A stretch of 64,000 bases of DNA from Buttiauxella agrestis (lineage in GTDB: Bacteria > Pseudomonadota > Gammaproteobacteria > Enterobacterales > Enterobacteriaceae), in NCBI RefSeq assembly GCF_900446255.1, contig NZ_UIGI01000001.1, positions 4,304,763-4,368,762 of the forward strand. The letters run 5' to 3'. Shown here in pieces: positions 38,887-45,302 of the stretch (position 1 is its first letter; every line of letters starts with the position of its first letter). The notes below the pieces were generated by a model, which searched no databases, was not told the DNA's origin, and worked only from the letters and a program-made list of their open reading frames with translations. Made by a program: the position numbers and the translations under genes.

Positions 38887-40003
38887 GTTCTTGCTTCCCT
38901 TGTTCGGTCGTAAACCATTTTCCAGCGCGGACGGCGGCAAGTGCCACCAGCAGTTGTTCACCCTGGAGTGTCTGATTTTCTGAGTCGGTAAATACCGTCG
39001 GCTGGCGGCGTTTGGCAAAAATGGTCAGGTCGCTATCAAGGCCAATCGACAATCGGCCTTTGTTCACCAGGCGCAGGCCGTCGGCTGCATGTGCCGTCAC
39101 ACAATCAATCACTTGTGGCAGCGACATGCCGATGGAGAGGAATTTGGACATCACCACGCCGAGGCTATGCACCGGGCCGTTAATGCGGTTGCGACAGTAA
39201 ATATCGGAGCTGATGGTGTGTGGCAAAATCCCTTTGCTGATGGCGATTTTCGCCACTTCAAAGCTGAAACTGGCCGTGCCGTGGCCGACATCAAGGCGCA
39301 CGCCGCGCTGTATCGCGCTGGACACTGAGGCACGTAATTCACCCGCAGGCGTCAGAATGCGGTTCGGTTTGCCGTTGTAGCAGTGGGTGATGATGTCGCC
39401 GCTGGTCAATAAATCGGTGATTTCATCGAGGTCCGGCGGATTGTTACCAATGTGCACCATCAGCGGCAGCTCGCCGTTTTCATGCTGGATTTGTTTGGCG
39501 ATTTCAAGGGGTTTAATGCCGTTCGCACCCACCACGCTGCTGCTCATGCGTGCTTTGATGCCGACGATAAAACCCGGGTGGCGCGTGACGGCATCGCGCA
39601 CCGCCACTTTGTCGATATTCGCCATATCAGAGAGTTCGTTTTGCGCAATCAGCCCGACCTTCGAGATATTCAGCAGAGCGTAAACGTCGGTGCGCGCACT
39701 GCGAGTCAGCTCGTAAAACTCGTCGATGTCATCCGCACCGGTGCTTCCGGCATCCACCACCGTCGTCACCCCCGTATGAATGCCGATACTGTCAGGGTCA
39801 TCGTGATAAATCGGGGATTTTTGGTAGCAGTGAACGTGTGAATCAATCCAACCAGCGCTGACGTAATACTCGCCGTTAAGCTGGCGCTCTTCGCATGTTT
39901 CGCCCGTGACTCCGCCCAGTGCCGCAATTTTTCCATCTTTAATCGCGATGTCGATAACCGTATCGTCCACCAGGCGGGCGTTGCGCAGGATTAAGTCGTA
40001 CAT
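38870..40003 (-). CDS. Amidohydrolase/deacetylase of the COG3964 type
   Basis: A 377-residue amidohydrolase-superfamily metalloenzyme related to proteins often mislabelled dihydroorotase. The binuclear site is complete: His56 and His58 in Asp-Ser-His-Val-His, candidate carboxylated Lys150 in Gly-Ile-Lys-Ala-Arg-Met, His184 in Val-His-Ile-Gly, His207 in Thr-His-Cys-Tyr-Asn-Gly and Asp267 in Ser-Ser-Asp-Ile-Tyr. Characterised relatives hydrolyse N-acetyl or acetyl esters. In this operon it may deacylate an N-acylated substrate before the ammonia lyase. No signal peptide. Confidence 0.85.
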   Translation of the reverse strand: MYDLILRNARLVDDTVIDIAIKDGKIAALGGVTGETCEERQLNGEYYVSAGWIDSHVHCYQKSPIYHDDPDSIGIHTGVTTVVDAGSTGADDIDEFYELTRSARTDVYALLNISKVGLIAQNELSDMANIDKVAVRDAVTRHPGFIVGIKARMSSSVVGANGIKPLEIAKQIQHENGELPLMVHIGNNPPDLDEITDLLTSGDIITHCYNGKPNRILTPAGELRASVSSAIQRGVRLDVGHGTASFSFEVAKIAISKGILPHTISSDIYCRNRINGPVHSLGVVMSKFLSIGMSLPQVIDCVTAHAADGLRLVNKGRLSIGLDSDLTIFAKRRQPTVFTDSENQTLQGEQLLVALAAVRAGKWFTTEQGKQEHVFDL

Positions 40004-40018
40004 GATTTTTTCCTTATT

Positions 40019-40042
40019 GGCGGATGGGACGCGCCATCCGCC
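40019..40042. repeat. Intra-operon hairpin, REP-like
   Basis: A perfect nine-pair stem (GGCGGATGG with CCATCCGCC) and a six-base loop lie in the 48-base gap between the DUF4310 gene and the amidohydrolase gene. It may protect the 3' end of the upstream transport-module mRNA and so uncouple transport-gene from enzyme-gene expression. Confidence 0.7.
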
Positions 40043-40051
40043 AAAAAAGTT

Positions 40052-40696
40052 CTACAAAGCAATCGGGAAGAAAGCGCCAAATAGCATCGCGCCAAGAATT
40101 GCGCCGCCGGTAATCGGTTTGTTCCACAGGTAAAACAGCAGCGAACCAATCAAGGAGCCGATACCAATTGGAATCGAGGCGGCCATCGCGCTGAGGATAA
40201 TTAACGGGCCAAGGAAGCGGCCGGATGCGTTACCCGCGCCCATCATCACGTCAGCACCGTAAGTAGAGTTGCTTTGGTTGATGGTGAATTTACGCGCAAG
40301 AATGATCAGATAACCAATCGCCAGGCCAATCACCAATCCAGTTGCTAAAGAAGCGGCGAAGTTAGCGACCGGGAAGATAATCCCGGCGCCCAGCAACAGC
40401 GCAGGAACGCCAAGCCCGACACCGGTTTGAATCGCCCCGCCGATGTCCAGAATCCCGACCAGCGAACCTTCAATGATGCGGGCAAACAGGAAGCTGGCAC
40501 CAAATGCTGCGACTGCGCCATACACGCCGGTGTCGATTCCGGCACGCAGCATGGAAACAAACGCTACTTCGTTAAATGCGCCGATTCCGTAGAGGTAATA
40601 CATGTGTGTCCCGGCGAACACGCCGGATGAAAGCAGGCCAACAAAAATCGGGAAAGACCAGTCGGCGTACCAAAAACCTTTATTCTCTTCCATCAT
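40052..40696 (-). CDS. DUF4310 family membrane protein
   Basis: A 214-residue very hydrophobic inner-membrane protein with about six membrane helices, a short polar N-terminus (Glu-Glu-Asn-Lys) and many small residues (Gly-Val-Gly-Leu-Gly-Val-Pro-Ala-Leu-Leu-Leu-Gly-Ala-Gly). It belongs to DUF4310, always found with DUF4311, DUF4312 and SFCGS proteins to my knowledge. No function is established. The Gly-rich helices and pairing with DUF4311 suggest one half of a transporter, in the place of a PTS EIIC or EIID. It starts 8 bases after the DUF4311 gene. Confidence 0.83.
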   Translation of the reverse strand: MMEENKGFWYADWSFPIFVGLLSSGVFAGTHMYYLYGIGAFNEVAFVSMLRAGIDTGVYGAVAAFGASFLFARIIEGSLVGILDIGGAIQTGVGLGVPALLLGAGIIFPVANFAASLATGLVIGLAIGYLIILARKFTINQSNSTYGADVMMGAGNASGRFLGPLIILSAMAASIPIGIGSLIGSLLFYLWNKPITGGAILGAMLFGAFFPIAL

Positions 40697-40704
40697 TGGC
40701 TCCC

Positions 40705-41481
40705 TTATTTTCCGCTCAGCGAGTTATGAATCAGATCCAGCCAGTTCGGCACGGTCAGATGGAAAGATTCGATCATCTTCATGTCGAAGCCACGGAAGAA
40801 ACCACTCAGGACAAACAGCGCGATAATCGCGACCATCATCACTTTAGTGACATGGTTCCAGCCGCTCTCTTCCACACCTTTACCAATCAGGATGCCCAGC
40901 ACCAAACCCGGTACGGCGTTACCCATAATCAGCTGCGCGCAGCCGCCGAAAATCGTCGCCCAGAAGCCCGATTTCTTACCGGCATCAATCGCCGCCAGCC
41001 AGAAAATCACTGGCATGATGATGTTAACCAGCAGGTTAGCGGCAGGCACCAGAACTTTTACCGCCGTGACCTGCAATGCAGCCGGAACCGCAGAAGCCGT
41101 GGTGTTAAGGAAGGCGACCACAATCATGCCGATGATGCCGCAGGCGATAGCCATCTTTCTCGGATCGTGCAGGGTTTCGGCGACGTTACGGTTTTTCACC
41201 ATCAACGCGGCAGCACCCCAGTTTGGGATAATGCGGTGGTCAACATCTTGTGTGAACGCCCCTGCTGCAACCGAGGATGCCCATGCGTTAAAGAAGAAGC
41301 CCAGACCAAATGAGAAGTGTGAAGCCGGATCGCCTTCGCAGGAATTTAGCTCACCGAGAGTACGAAAAGCGCCCATCCCTTGAGTGGTAGGCGCGTGAAA
41401 CATACGTGCAGCCCCGGCGCCAACTCCAACGCCCACCAGACCGCCGATGATTAGCGATTTTATTAATATAATTAAGAACAT
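40705..41481 (-). CDS. DUF4311 family membrane protein
   Basis: A 258-residue inner-membrane protein with six to seven hydrophobic segments. It begins with an uncleaved helix (Ile-Ile-Leu-Ile-Lys-Ser-Leu-Ile-Ile-Gly-Gly) followed by a Gly-Val-Gly-Val-Gly-Ala-Gly-Ala-Ala-Arg stretch. An Ala-Pro-Thr-Thr-Gln-Gly-Met-Gly-Ala-Phe-Arg-Thr loop and a Pro-Ala-Ala-Asn-Leu-Leu-Val-Asn segment look functional. It has no characterised homologue known to me. It is paired with DUF4310 downstream and lies 23 bases after DUF4312. Confidence 0.83.
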   Translation of the reverse strand: MFLIILIKSLIIGGLVGVGVGAGAARMFHAPTTQGMGAFRTLGELNSCEGDPASHFSFGLGFFFNAWASSVAAGAFTQDVDHRIIPNWGAAALMVKNRNVAETLHDPRKMAIACGIIGMIVVAFLNTTASAVPAALQVTAVKVLVPAANLLVNIIMPVIFWLAAIDAGKKSGFWATIFGGCAQLIMGNAVPGLVLGILIGKGVEESGWNHVTKVMMVAIIALFVLSGFFRGFDMKMIESFHLTVPNWLDLIHNSLSGK

Positions 41482-41504
41482 CTGTCTGTCCTTTCTGTGT
41501 GATT

Positions 41505-41807
41505 TTATTGGGGAATGAAATCGACTTTGTCCATGTTGATTGCCGTAACATTGACTGAAACATCCAGCTCCACGCTGAACATTTGTTTTTCACGCTTCAG
41601 GAAGAAGAACAAAAACGCTTCTTTCTTAACCTGGACTCGCGCCTGAATAACCTGCACATCCTGTGGCTCAATGCGCAGTAAAATGTGGGGAGAAGATTTC
41701 ATCACCGAGCCCTGAACATGATTCAGGGCGTCAGCAAAGGCTTTGGCTTTGGTATCGCCGCGCCCTTTCACTCTCACCGTTTCTGAGAAGTGTTCTTTCA
41801 TACTCAC
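41505..41807 (-). CDS. DUF4312 family small soluble protein
   Basis: A 100-residue soluble protein with alternating strand-like segments (Ile-Leu-Leu-Arg-Ile-Glu-Pro and Phe-Ser-Val-Glu-Leu-Asp-Val-Ser-Val) and basic turns. Two His residues (Leu-Asn-His-Val-Gln and Ser-Pro-His-Ile-Leu) are the only candidates if it carries a phosphate. The start at 41807 overlaps the SFCGS gene stop (ATGA); a second in-frame ATG lies two codons on. Its role is unknown. It would be the second soluble partner in a four-protein module with SFCGS, DUF4311 and DUF4310. Confidence 0.8.
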   Translation of the reverse strand: MSMKEHFSETVRVKGRGDTKAKAFADALNHVQGSVMKSSPHILLRIEPQDVQVIQARVQVKKEAFLFFFLKREKQMFSVELDVSVNVTAINMDKVDFIPQ

Positions 41808-42166
41808 TGACCGTACTTCTTGGCCCAGGCCTGCACCAGACGCTCGCCCAGCTCTTCTTTATCCATAAAACCAAAGCCCAGAACGTTATTGCCTTCGTTA
41901 ATTGCGGTCACGCCTTCATCCACTGAACGCATGCCGTACTTGGCTTTGTAACCGTGTTTGGTTTGTGCGGTGATAGCACCTGCGCCACCGCTGCCGCAGA
42001 AAGAGATACCAAACGTGGCGTTTTCTGCTTTCATCACGTCGCCCAGTTTCATATCAGCGGCAACACCAGGAATCACCACGGCACGACCGCCCGCTTTCTC
42101 AATCCCTGCTGCCACTTTCTGGCCTTTGCCCAGACGATCGCCAATCACTACGGTAATTTGTTCCAT
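41804..42166 (-). CDS. SFCGS family glycine-rich protein
   Basis: A 120-residue soluble protein named for the motif Ser-Phe-Cys-Gly-Ser (Cys57), set between a strand and a Gly-Gly-Ala-Gly-Ala loop. This resembles a phosphate-binding loop after a strand and invites comparison with Cys-phosphorylated EIIB proteins. That comparison is an inference. The start at 42166 follows AGGAG at ideal distance and gives Met-Glu-Gln-Ile-Thr-Val-Val-Ile-Gly-Asp; a longer frame to 42187 overlaps the PRD gene. It is coupled to DUF4312 by an ATGA overlap. Confidence 0.83.
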   Translation of the reverse strand: MEQITVVIGDRLGKGQKVAAGIEKAGGRAVVIPGVAADMKLGDVMKAENATFGISFCGSGGAGAITAQTKHGYKAKYGMRSVDEGVTAINEGNNVLGFGFMDKEELGERLVQAWAKKYGQ

Positions 42167-42183
42167 GTGTTTCTCCTGATTAT

Positions 42184-42501
42184 TCAAAGATTGTCTTTCG
42201 CGACTTCAAAATGCACCGACAATAGCCACGCCTCTTCAACGGGGAGATTGCCAAACTGTTCCACCACTTCTTTCGCCATCACCAGCGAGTCATCAGAGAT
42301 TTCCTCAAACAGACTCTCTTCAACTTCTGGCAGCGGTTCGCCGGTCAATGACCGATGAGCCATGGCACGAACGTGGGATGTCAGCATCTGTTCCTGCACC
42401 GCGTTCGGCGTGATGTTTCTGTTCATAAGCAGCGTATTGATAAACGCCAACACGCGTTGCGTGAGTCGCGTTTCCTCGGTACACCCGGCTTCATTAACCA
42501 T
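42184..42501 (-). CDS. Stand-alone PRD-domain protein
   Basis: A 105-residue protein consisting of a single PTS regulation domain with no DNA-binding part. The two histidines expected to be phosphorylated are visible: His43 in Leu-Thr-Ser-His-Val-Arg-Ala-Met-Ala-His-Arg and His97 in Leu-Leu-Ser-Val-His-Phe-Glu. I choose the ATG at 42501 because GGAG lies upstream at proper distance; an ATG at 42519 is possible. It is the first gene of the operon and may sense PTS phosphate and modulate the large PRD regulator encoded at the operon's far end. Confidence 0.75.
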   Translation of the reverse strand: MVNEAGCTEETRLTQRVLAFINTLLMNRNITPNAVQEQMLTSHVRAMAHRSLTGEPLPEVEESLFEEISDDSLVMAKEVVEQFGNLPVEEAWLLSVHFEVAKDNL

Positions 42502-42586
42502 TACCGCTCCGTCATTCACACTACGACCCTCTTCGCTGTCAGGCTTTTAAGGTATCGGGCAGGGTTAAAGGTTTGTAGCGAGTTGT

Positions 42587-42606
42587 TTTCCACTTCGAAG
42601 TGGAAA
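42587..42606. promoter_or_regulatory. Perfect 20-base palindrome upstream of the DUF4310 operon
   Basis: The two ten-base halves (TTTCCACTTC and its exact complement) meet at 42596/42597 without a gap, 86 bases before the first gene. It is the obvious candidate operator for the PRD/EIIB/EIIA regulator. Confidence 0.65.
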
Positions 42607-42668
42607 TCGCGGCTTCAATAGTGATTTGCGCCACAAAAAAGGGCTGAATCGTGATGATTGGCTGGTTT

Positions 42669-42688
42669 AGTGTGATTACAGTCACGCA
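42669..42688. promoter_or_regulatory. CRP-like site upstream of the DUF4310 operon
   Basis: TGTGA at 42671-42675, a six-base spacer and TCACG at 42682-42686 match the CRP consensus with one mismatch. The site lies about 170 bases before the operon start and 65 bases behind the palindrome, consistent with catabolite-controlled activation. Confidence 0.6.
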
Positions 42689-42699
42689 TTAGCAATGCT

Positions 42700-43003
42700 T
42701 AAGTGAGAGTTCTCAGTGATAGTTTTTGAGCAAATTTGTGAGCCAGGGGGTGTTTTGGGGGAAATATTGGAAAGGCTTATGGTTGGGGATAGTTTAGGAC
42801 TGAGATACCCGGGGCGACCACCAGGTTTGGCGTCCCTCCGGGAACCAAATCCCGGCGTTTCCCCTAATTCATTGGCTTTAGTGAATGATGTTAGCCAGGG
42901 CAAGGGGGGGATTTATGGCGGCACTAGAACAGCTTTTATTAGGGGGCAGTCGCCTAAGTGCCTGGAGTGGACATTGCTGACATGGTAATCGCCACCAATA
43001 ATC
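42700..43003. other. G-rich stretch without a recognised gene
   Basis: About 300 bases between the operon control region and the DUF2971 gene hold several G-runs and a CCGGGA/TCCCGG hairpin near 42836-42855. Frames are open on both strands (for example rightward 42716-42988, 90 codons, GTG start), but the Gly/Pro-rich translation and weak ribosome sites do not support a protein. It may be a remnant of an integrated element or a structured RNA. Confidence 0.3.
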
Positions 43004-43786
43004 TCAATCCCCTATGTGGTTACGTTCCATCGCTCTTAAAACCTTCTCTGCAGAATCAAATATATCCATTCTCTGCATATCATGCGGGTATTTGGTGTAT
43101 TCATAACCCTCTATGGCGAGATCCCATGTACTTTTCTTAAATTCACACTGATATAACTGCACTGTATTGTTTAAAATTAATGCTTCTAATGTACTGTTAT
43201 TTCTAATAATTTCATCAATGCCCTTGTTGTTGATCCCGATATAGATACCTGTTACCGATTTTAGATCAACTATTTTATCAATTAATACAGTGTCTTGCTT
43301 TTGTAATGATTCCGTCTTTTTTATTATTCTGATTTCTTCTTCATATTTCCAATGCAATGATTTAGTAAGCAATAATTTACTAATCATATCAGTGTCATAG
43401 ATATTTTCTTGACTGATCTTTAGTTTGCTTTCTATTCGACTCCCTAAATAATCAATTTCACCTTTCGGAGCTGTAATCAGGCATTTTGCTTCATCATCGT
43501 ATCCTGCCTTCTCAGTATCGATTGCTACAACAAAACCCTGATGCTTATCTGCATAATGTGACCACATCAATACGTTGAGTGGTTCTTTAGAAAGGCATAA
43601 GCAGGCAAGGTTTTGATTGATTTCATATCTCATAGTTAATGATTCAATTGATTCATCATCAAGTGCATATCCATAACTTTCGAAAGGATCATTAAACTCA
43701 CTGTGTGGGGTGAACTTTATAGAGATGTAGCCATCTTTGAAGAATCGATCTAATGATGCATTGTCTATGTATTTGTACAAAATCAT
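43004..43786 (-). CDS. DUF2971 family protein, low GC
   Basis: A 260-residue soluble protein. It has the DUF2971 pattern: Tyr-Lys-Tyr near the start, Phe-Asn-Asp-Pro-Phe-Glu-Ser near residue 35, Cys-Leu-Cys-Leu-Ser followed by Met-Trp-Ser-His-Tyr-Ala-Asp near residue 75, and Lys-Ser-Leu-His-Trp-Lys-Tyr-Glu-Glu-Glu-Ile-Arg near 145. The gene is far richer in A and T than its surroundings (roughly one third GC by eye), a sign of transfer. DUF2971 genes are common in accessory and defence-rich regions, but their activity is unknown. The start at 43786 is inferred from the family; no good ribosome site is seen. Confidence 0.75.
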   Translation of the reverse strand: MILYKYIDNASLDRFFKDGYISIKFTPHSEFNDPFESYGYALDDESIESLTMRYEINQNLACLCLSKEPLNVLMWSHYADKHQGFVVAIDTEKAGYDDEAKCLITAPKGEIDYLGSRIESKLKISQENIYDTDMISKLLLTKSLHWKYEEEIRIIKKTESLQKQDTVLIDKIVDLKSVTGIYIGINNKGIDEIIRNNSTLEALILNNTVQLYQCEFKKSTWDLAIEGYEYTKYPHDMQRMDIFDSAEKVLRAMERNHIGD

Positions 43787-44403
43787 AAAATACTCAGAAT
43801 CATTTATAGGTGTTATCAGTGTACAGCCTTTCGACAGGCTAGGTGTAAGTACCCCGCTTAAACGACCCATTCTCTTTTAGAGTTTGAAATACGCCCTCGG
43901 TGGTCGGAACAATTTCGTACTTCCGCTCCTCGCTCAAAGCAGGCCATCAAAATTAACACTAGCTATTTTCTACCCTGCTGCGCAAAGCGTATGAACTTAT
44001 CCCCTTTAGAATTACGTCGTAGCGGGTGAGTTCATTGATTCAGTACCACCCACTTTTCGTGTTTCACTCAGATCCGGAAGACGCCTCGCAATCCTATAAC
44101 CCCAGCAGTGACAGGTAGTTAAACGTTGCGGTATTATGCGTGCGCTGCGGCACATCCGCAGTCGGGAATTGCAGCCCGGAGTACTGGAAGCAAAGAATAC
44201 GCTTGATGCCTATTCTTTGTTGCGCTTTGCCACATCCGTCAAAAATCAGATTCTCGGGATTAGACGTTCAATGGTGGCTCAGGCGGGGCTGACTTCGGTC
44301 AGGCCGGTTTCCAGTATCCCGGTACTGCAATCCCTTCCTGGGCTACCACCAATAAGAGAATTGCAGCTCTGGTGGTAGCGATATGCTAGAACTGGAGATG
44401 CAA
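43787..44403. other. Non-coding or decayed region, possible P4-type remnant
   Basis: About 600 bases carry no solid gene. Rightward at 44136-44378 an 80-codon frame contains Arg-Ser-Met-Val-Ala-Gln-Ala-Gly, a phrase I associate with Ash/Icd-type proteins of P4-like elements, but it lacks the rest of the family and a ribosome site. The left part (43860-44130) shows nothing I recognise. Confidence 0.3.
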
Positions 44404-44487
44404 ATGAAAAGAATTTCACACAGCCCCACTTTCCTGCCCTTCCTCACGGCTTCCCGCACATTAGCTGTATGCGGAGGCAAAAAATGA
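44404..44487 (+). CDS. 27-residue leader-type ORF coupled to the Ner-like gene
   Basis: A short frame with GGAG exactly six bases before its ATG; it encodes Met-Lys-Arg-Ile-Ser-His-Ser-Pro and ends in Cys-Gly-Gly-Lys-Lys. Its TGA overlaps the ATG of the Ner-like gene (ATGA), and the GGAGG of that gene lies inside its last codons. This arrangement fits a translated leader controlling the regulator. The frame is open to an earlier ATG at 44383. The peptide is not known to me. Confidence 0.4.
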   Translation: MKRISHSPTFLPFLTASRTLAVCGGKK

Positions 44488-44741
44488 CAACGCCTTCCGA
44501 CTGGCATAAAGCCGATATTATTGCCGCGCTTCATAAGAAAGGTACTTCGCTGGCTGCACTTTCGCGCGAAGCAAATCTGGCTTCCTCAACACTCGCGAAT
44601 GCACTGACTCGTCCGTGGGCAAGAGGTGAATTAATGATTGCACGAGCGCTAGAGTTACCCGCTTCTCAAATCTGGCCGAGCCGTTATTTTGATGAAAAAG
44701 ACAGAGAGTTGAAAAGAGTGATGAGAAAACCGGTTAACTGA
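44484..44741 (+). CDS. Ner/Nlp-like DNA-binding protein
   Basis: An 85-residue winged helix-turn-helix protein of the phage Mu Ner/Nlp (SfsB) family. Family marks are Asp-Trp-His-Lys-Ala-Asp-Ile-Ile-Ala-Ala-Leu near the start, Leu-Ala-Ala-Leu-Ser-Arg-Glu-Ala-Asn-Leu-Ala as the recognition unit, Thr-Leu-Ala-Asn-Ala-Leu, and Ile-Trp-Pro-Ser-Arg-Tyr near residue 68. The ATG at 44484 follows GGAGG with six bases between; an ATG at 44469 is worse. Ner proteins repress early phage genes, so this is likely phage-derived. Its targets are unknown. Confidence 0.85.
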   Translation: MTTPSDWHKADIIAALHKKGTSLAALSREANLASSTLANALTRPWARGELMIARALELPASQIWPSRYFDEKDRELKRVMRKPVN

Positions 44742-44756
44742 GTCGTCGCATCAATT

Positions 44757-44785
44757 GGCGGGTGCGCTTCGCTTACCCGCCCTAC
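44757..44785. repeat. REP-type palindrome (family B) after the Ner-like gene
   Basis: A GGCGGGTGCGCTTCGC...TTACCCGCC unit sits between the Ner-like gene and the toxin remnant. It is the same family as at 10761-10828 and 15875-15905. Confidence 0.75.
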
Positions 44786-44810
44786 GAAATAATCGATCTG
44801 AGAGTTTCAT

Positions 44811-44983
44811 ATGGCTACTTTTGAAATTGAGAAATGAAAAAAATTGTCGGGGGCATTACTTGCCAAACTGCGAGTCACACATCGTTTATCCGACGATAAC
44901 CGAAAAGCACTAAAGATAATCTGACTGATGCGGAAAAAGCAGATCTCAAGAAATTGACGAAAATACTGAAAAACGAGGTGTGA
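44811..44983 (+). pseudogene. Decayed RelE/HigB-like toxin gene
   Basis: The remnant begins ATG with Met-Ala-Thr-Phe-Glu-Ile-Glu-Lys and then stops; the end, in another frame, reads Asp-Asn-Leu-Thr-Asp-Ala-Glu-Lys-Ala-Asp-Leu-Lys-Lys-Leu and stops at 44981-44983, one base before the antitoxin ATG. Both ends resemble the start and the C-terminal helix of RelE-type toxins of the NadS/HigA-partner group. The middle, with the catalytic strands, is missing. This points to an internal deletion plus frameshift; the product cannot be a working toxin. Confidence 0.5.
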
Positions 44984-44984
44984 T

Positions 44985-45269
44985 ATGAGCTTTTTTGACG
45001 ACCTGAAAACGTCCCTTGAAGAAGCGGTCGACATTAAAAATGGCGTTCAATCTCCCACCCGTGTTACCCGCTATGAGATTGCTGATGTCAAAGCAATCAG
45101 GGAACAGTTGAATGTTTCACAGAGCGAAATGGCCAGGGCACTGGGTACTAGCATTGATACCATAAAAAGCTGGGAGTCAGGGAGACGTAACCCAACCGGG
45201 CTTGCTGCAAAGGTGCTGGCAACCATCCAGGCTAACCCTGCTTTCTTCCAGGAATTAGCTGCGCATTAG
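44985..45269 (+). CDS. NadS/HigA-like XRE-family antitoxin
   Basis: A 94-residue helix-turn-helix protein. Residues 33-90 carry the XRE domain with Ile-Arg-Glu-Gln-Leu-Asn-Val-Ser-Gln-Ser-Glu-Met-Ala, then Lys-Ser-Trp-Glu-Ser-Gly-Arg-Arg-Asn-Pro-Thr-Gly, the classical NadS/YiaG-type motif. GAGGTG precedes the ATG. It stands immediately behind the decayed toxin, in the toxin-first order of HigBA-type pairs. As an orphan it can no longer act as an antitoxin here, but may remain a regulator. Confidence 0.82.
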   Translation: MSFFDDLKTSLEEAVDIKNGVQSPTRVTRYEIADVKAIREQLNVSQSEMARALGTSIDTIKSWESGRRNPTGLAAKVLATIQANPAFFQELAAH

Positions 45270-45273
45270 TGAT

Positions 45274-45294
45274 GAGCGGGGATAATCCCCGCTC
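45274..45294. other. Hairpin between the antitoxin gene and dctM
   Basis: A perfect nine-pair GC-rich stem (GAGCGGGGA with TCCCCGCTC) and three-base loop lie between convergent genes. No T-run follows on either strand, so it is a possible weak or Rho-assisted transcript end. Confidence 0.55.
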
Positions 45295-45302
45295 TACTTC
45301 CC

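Noticed and set aside
38887-39018. Extension of the DgaE-like protein by 44 residues
   Set aside because: The extension lies within the amidohydrolase gene and has no resemblance to the family's N-terminus.
42541-42720. Possible sigma-54 promoter for the PRD-regulated operon
   Set aside because: No GG-N10-GC element with the right flanks was found on the leftward strand, and the large regulator lacks a sigma-54 activator ATPase domain.
42716-42988. A 90-codon rightward open frame in the G-rich region, with another open frame on the opposite strand
   Set aside because: Gly/Pro-rich translation without any family resemblance, a GTG start and no proper ribosome site; reported as an unexplained region instead of a gene.
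44136-44378. An 80-codon frame that faintly resembles Ash/Icd proteins of P4-like elements
   Set aside because: Only a short phrase fits, the typical N-terminal and C-terminal parts are missing and no ribosome site is visible; kept as a possible remnant only.
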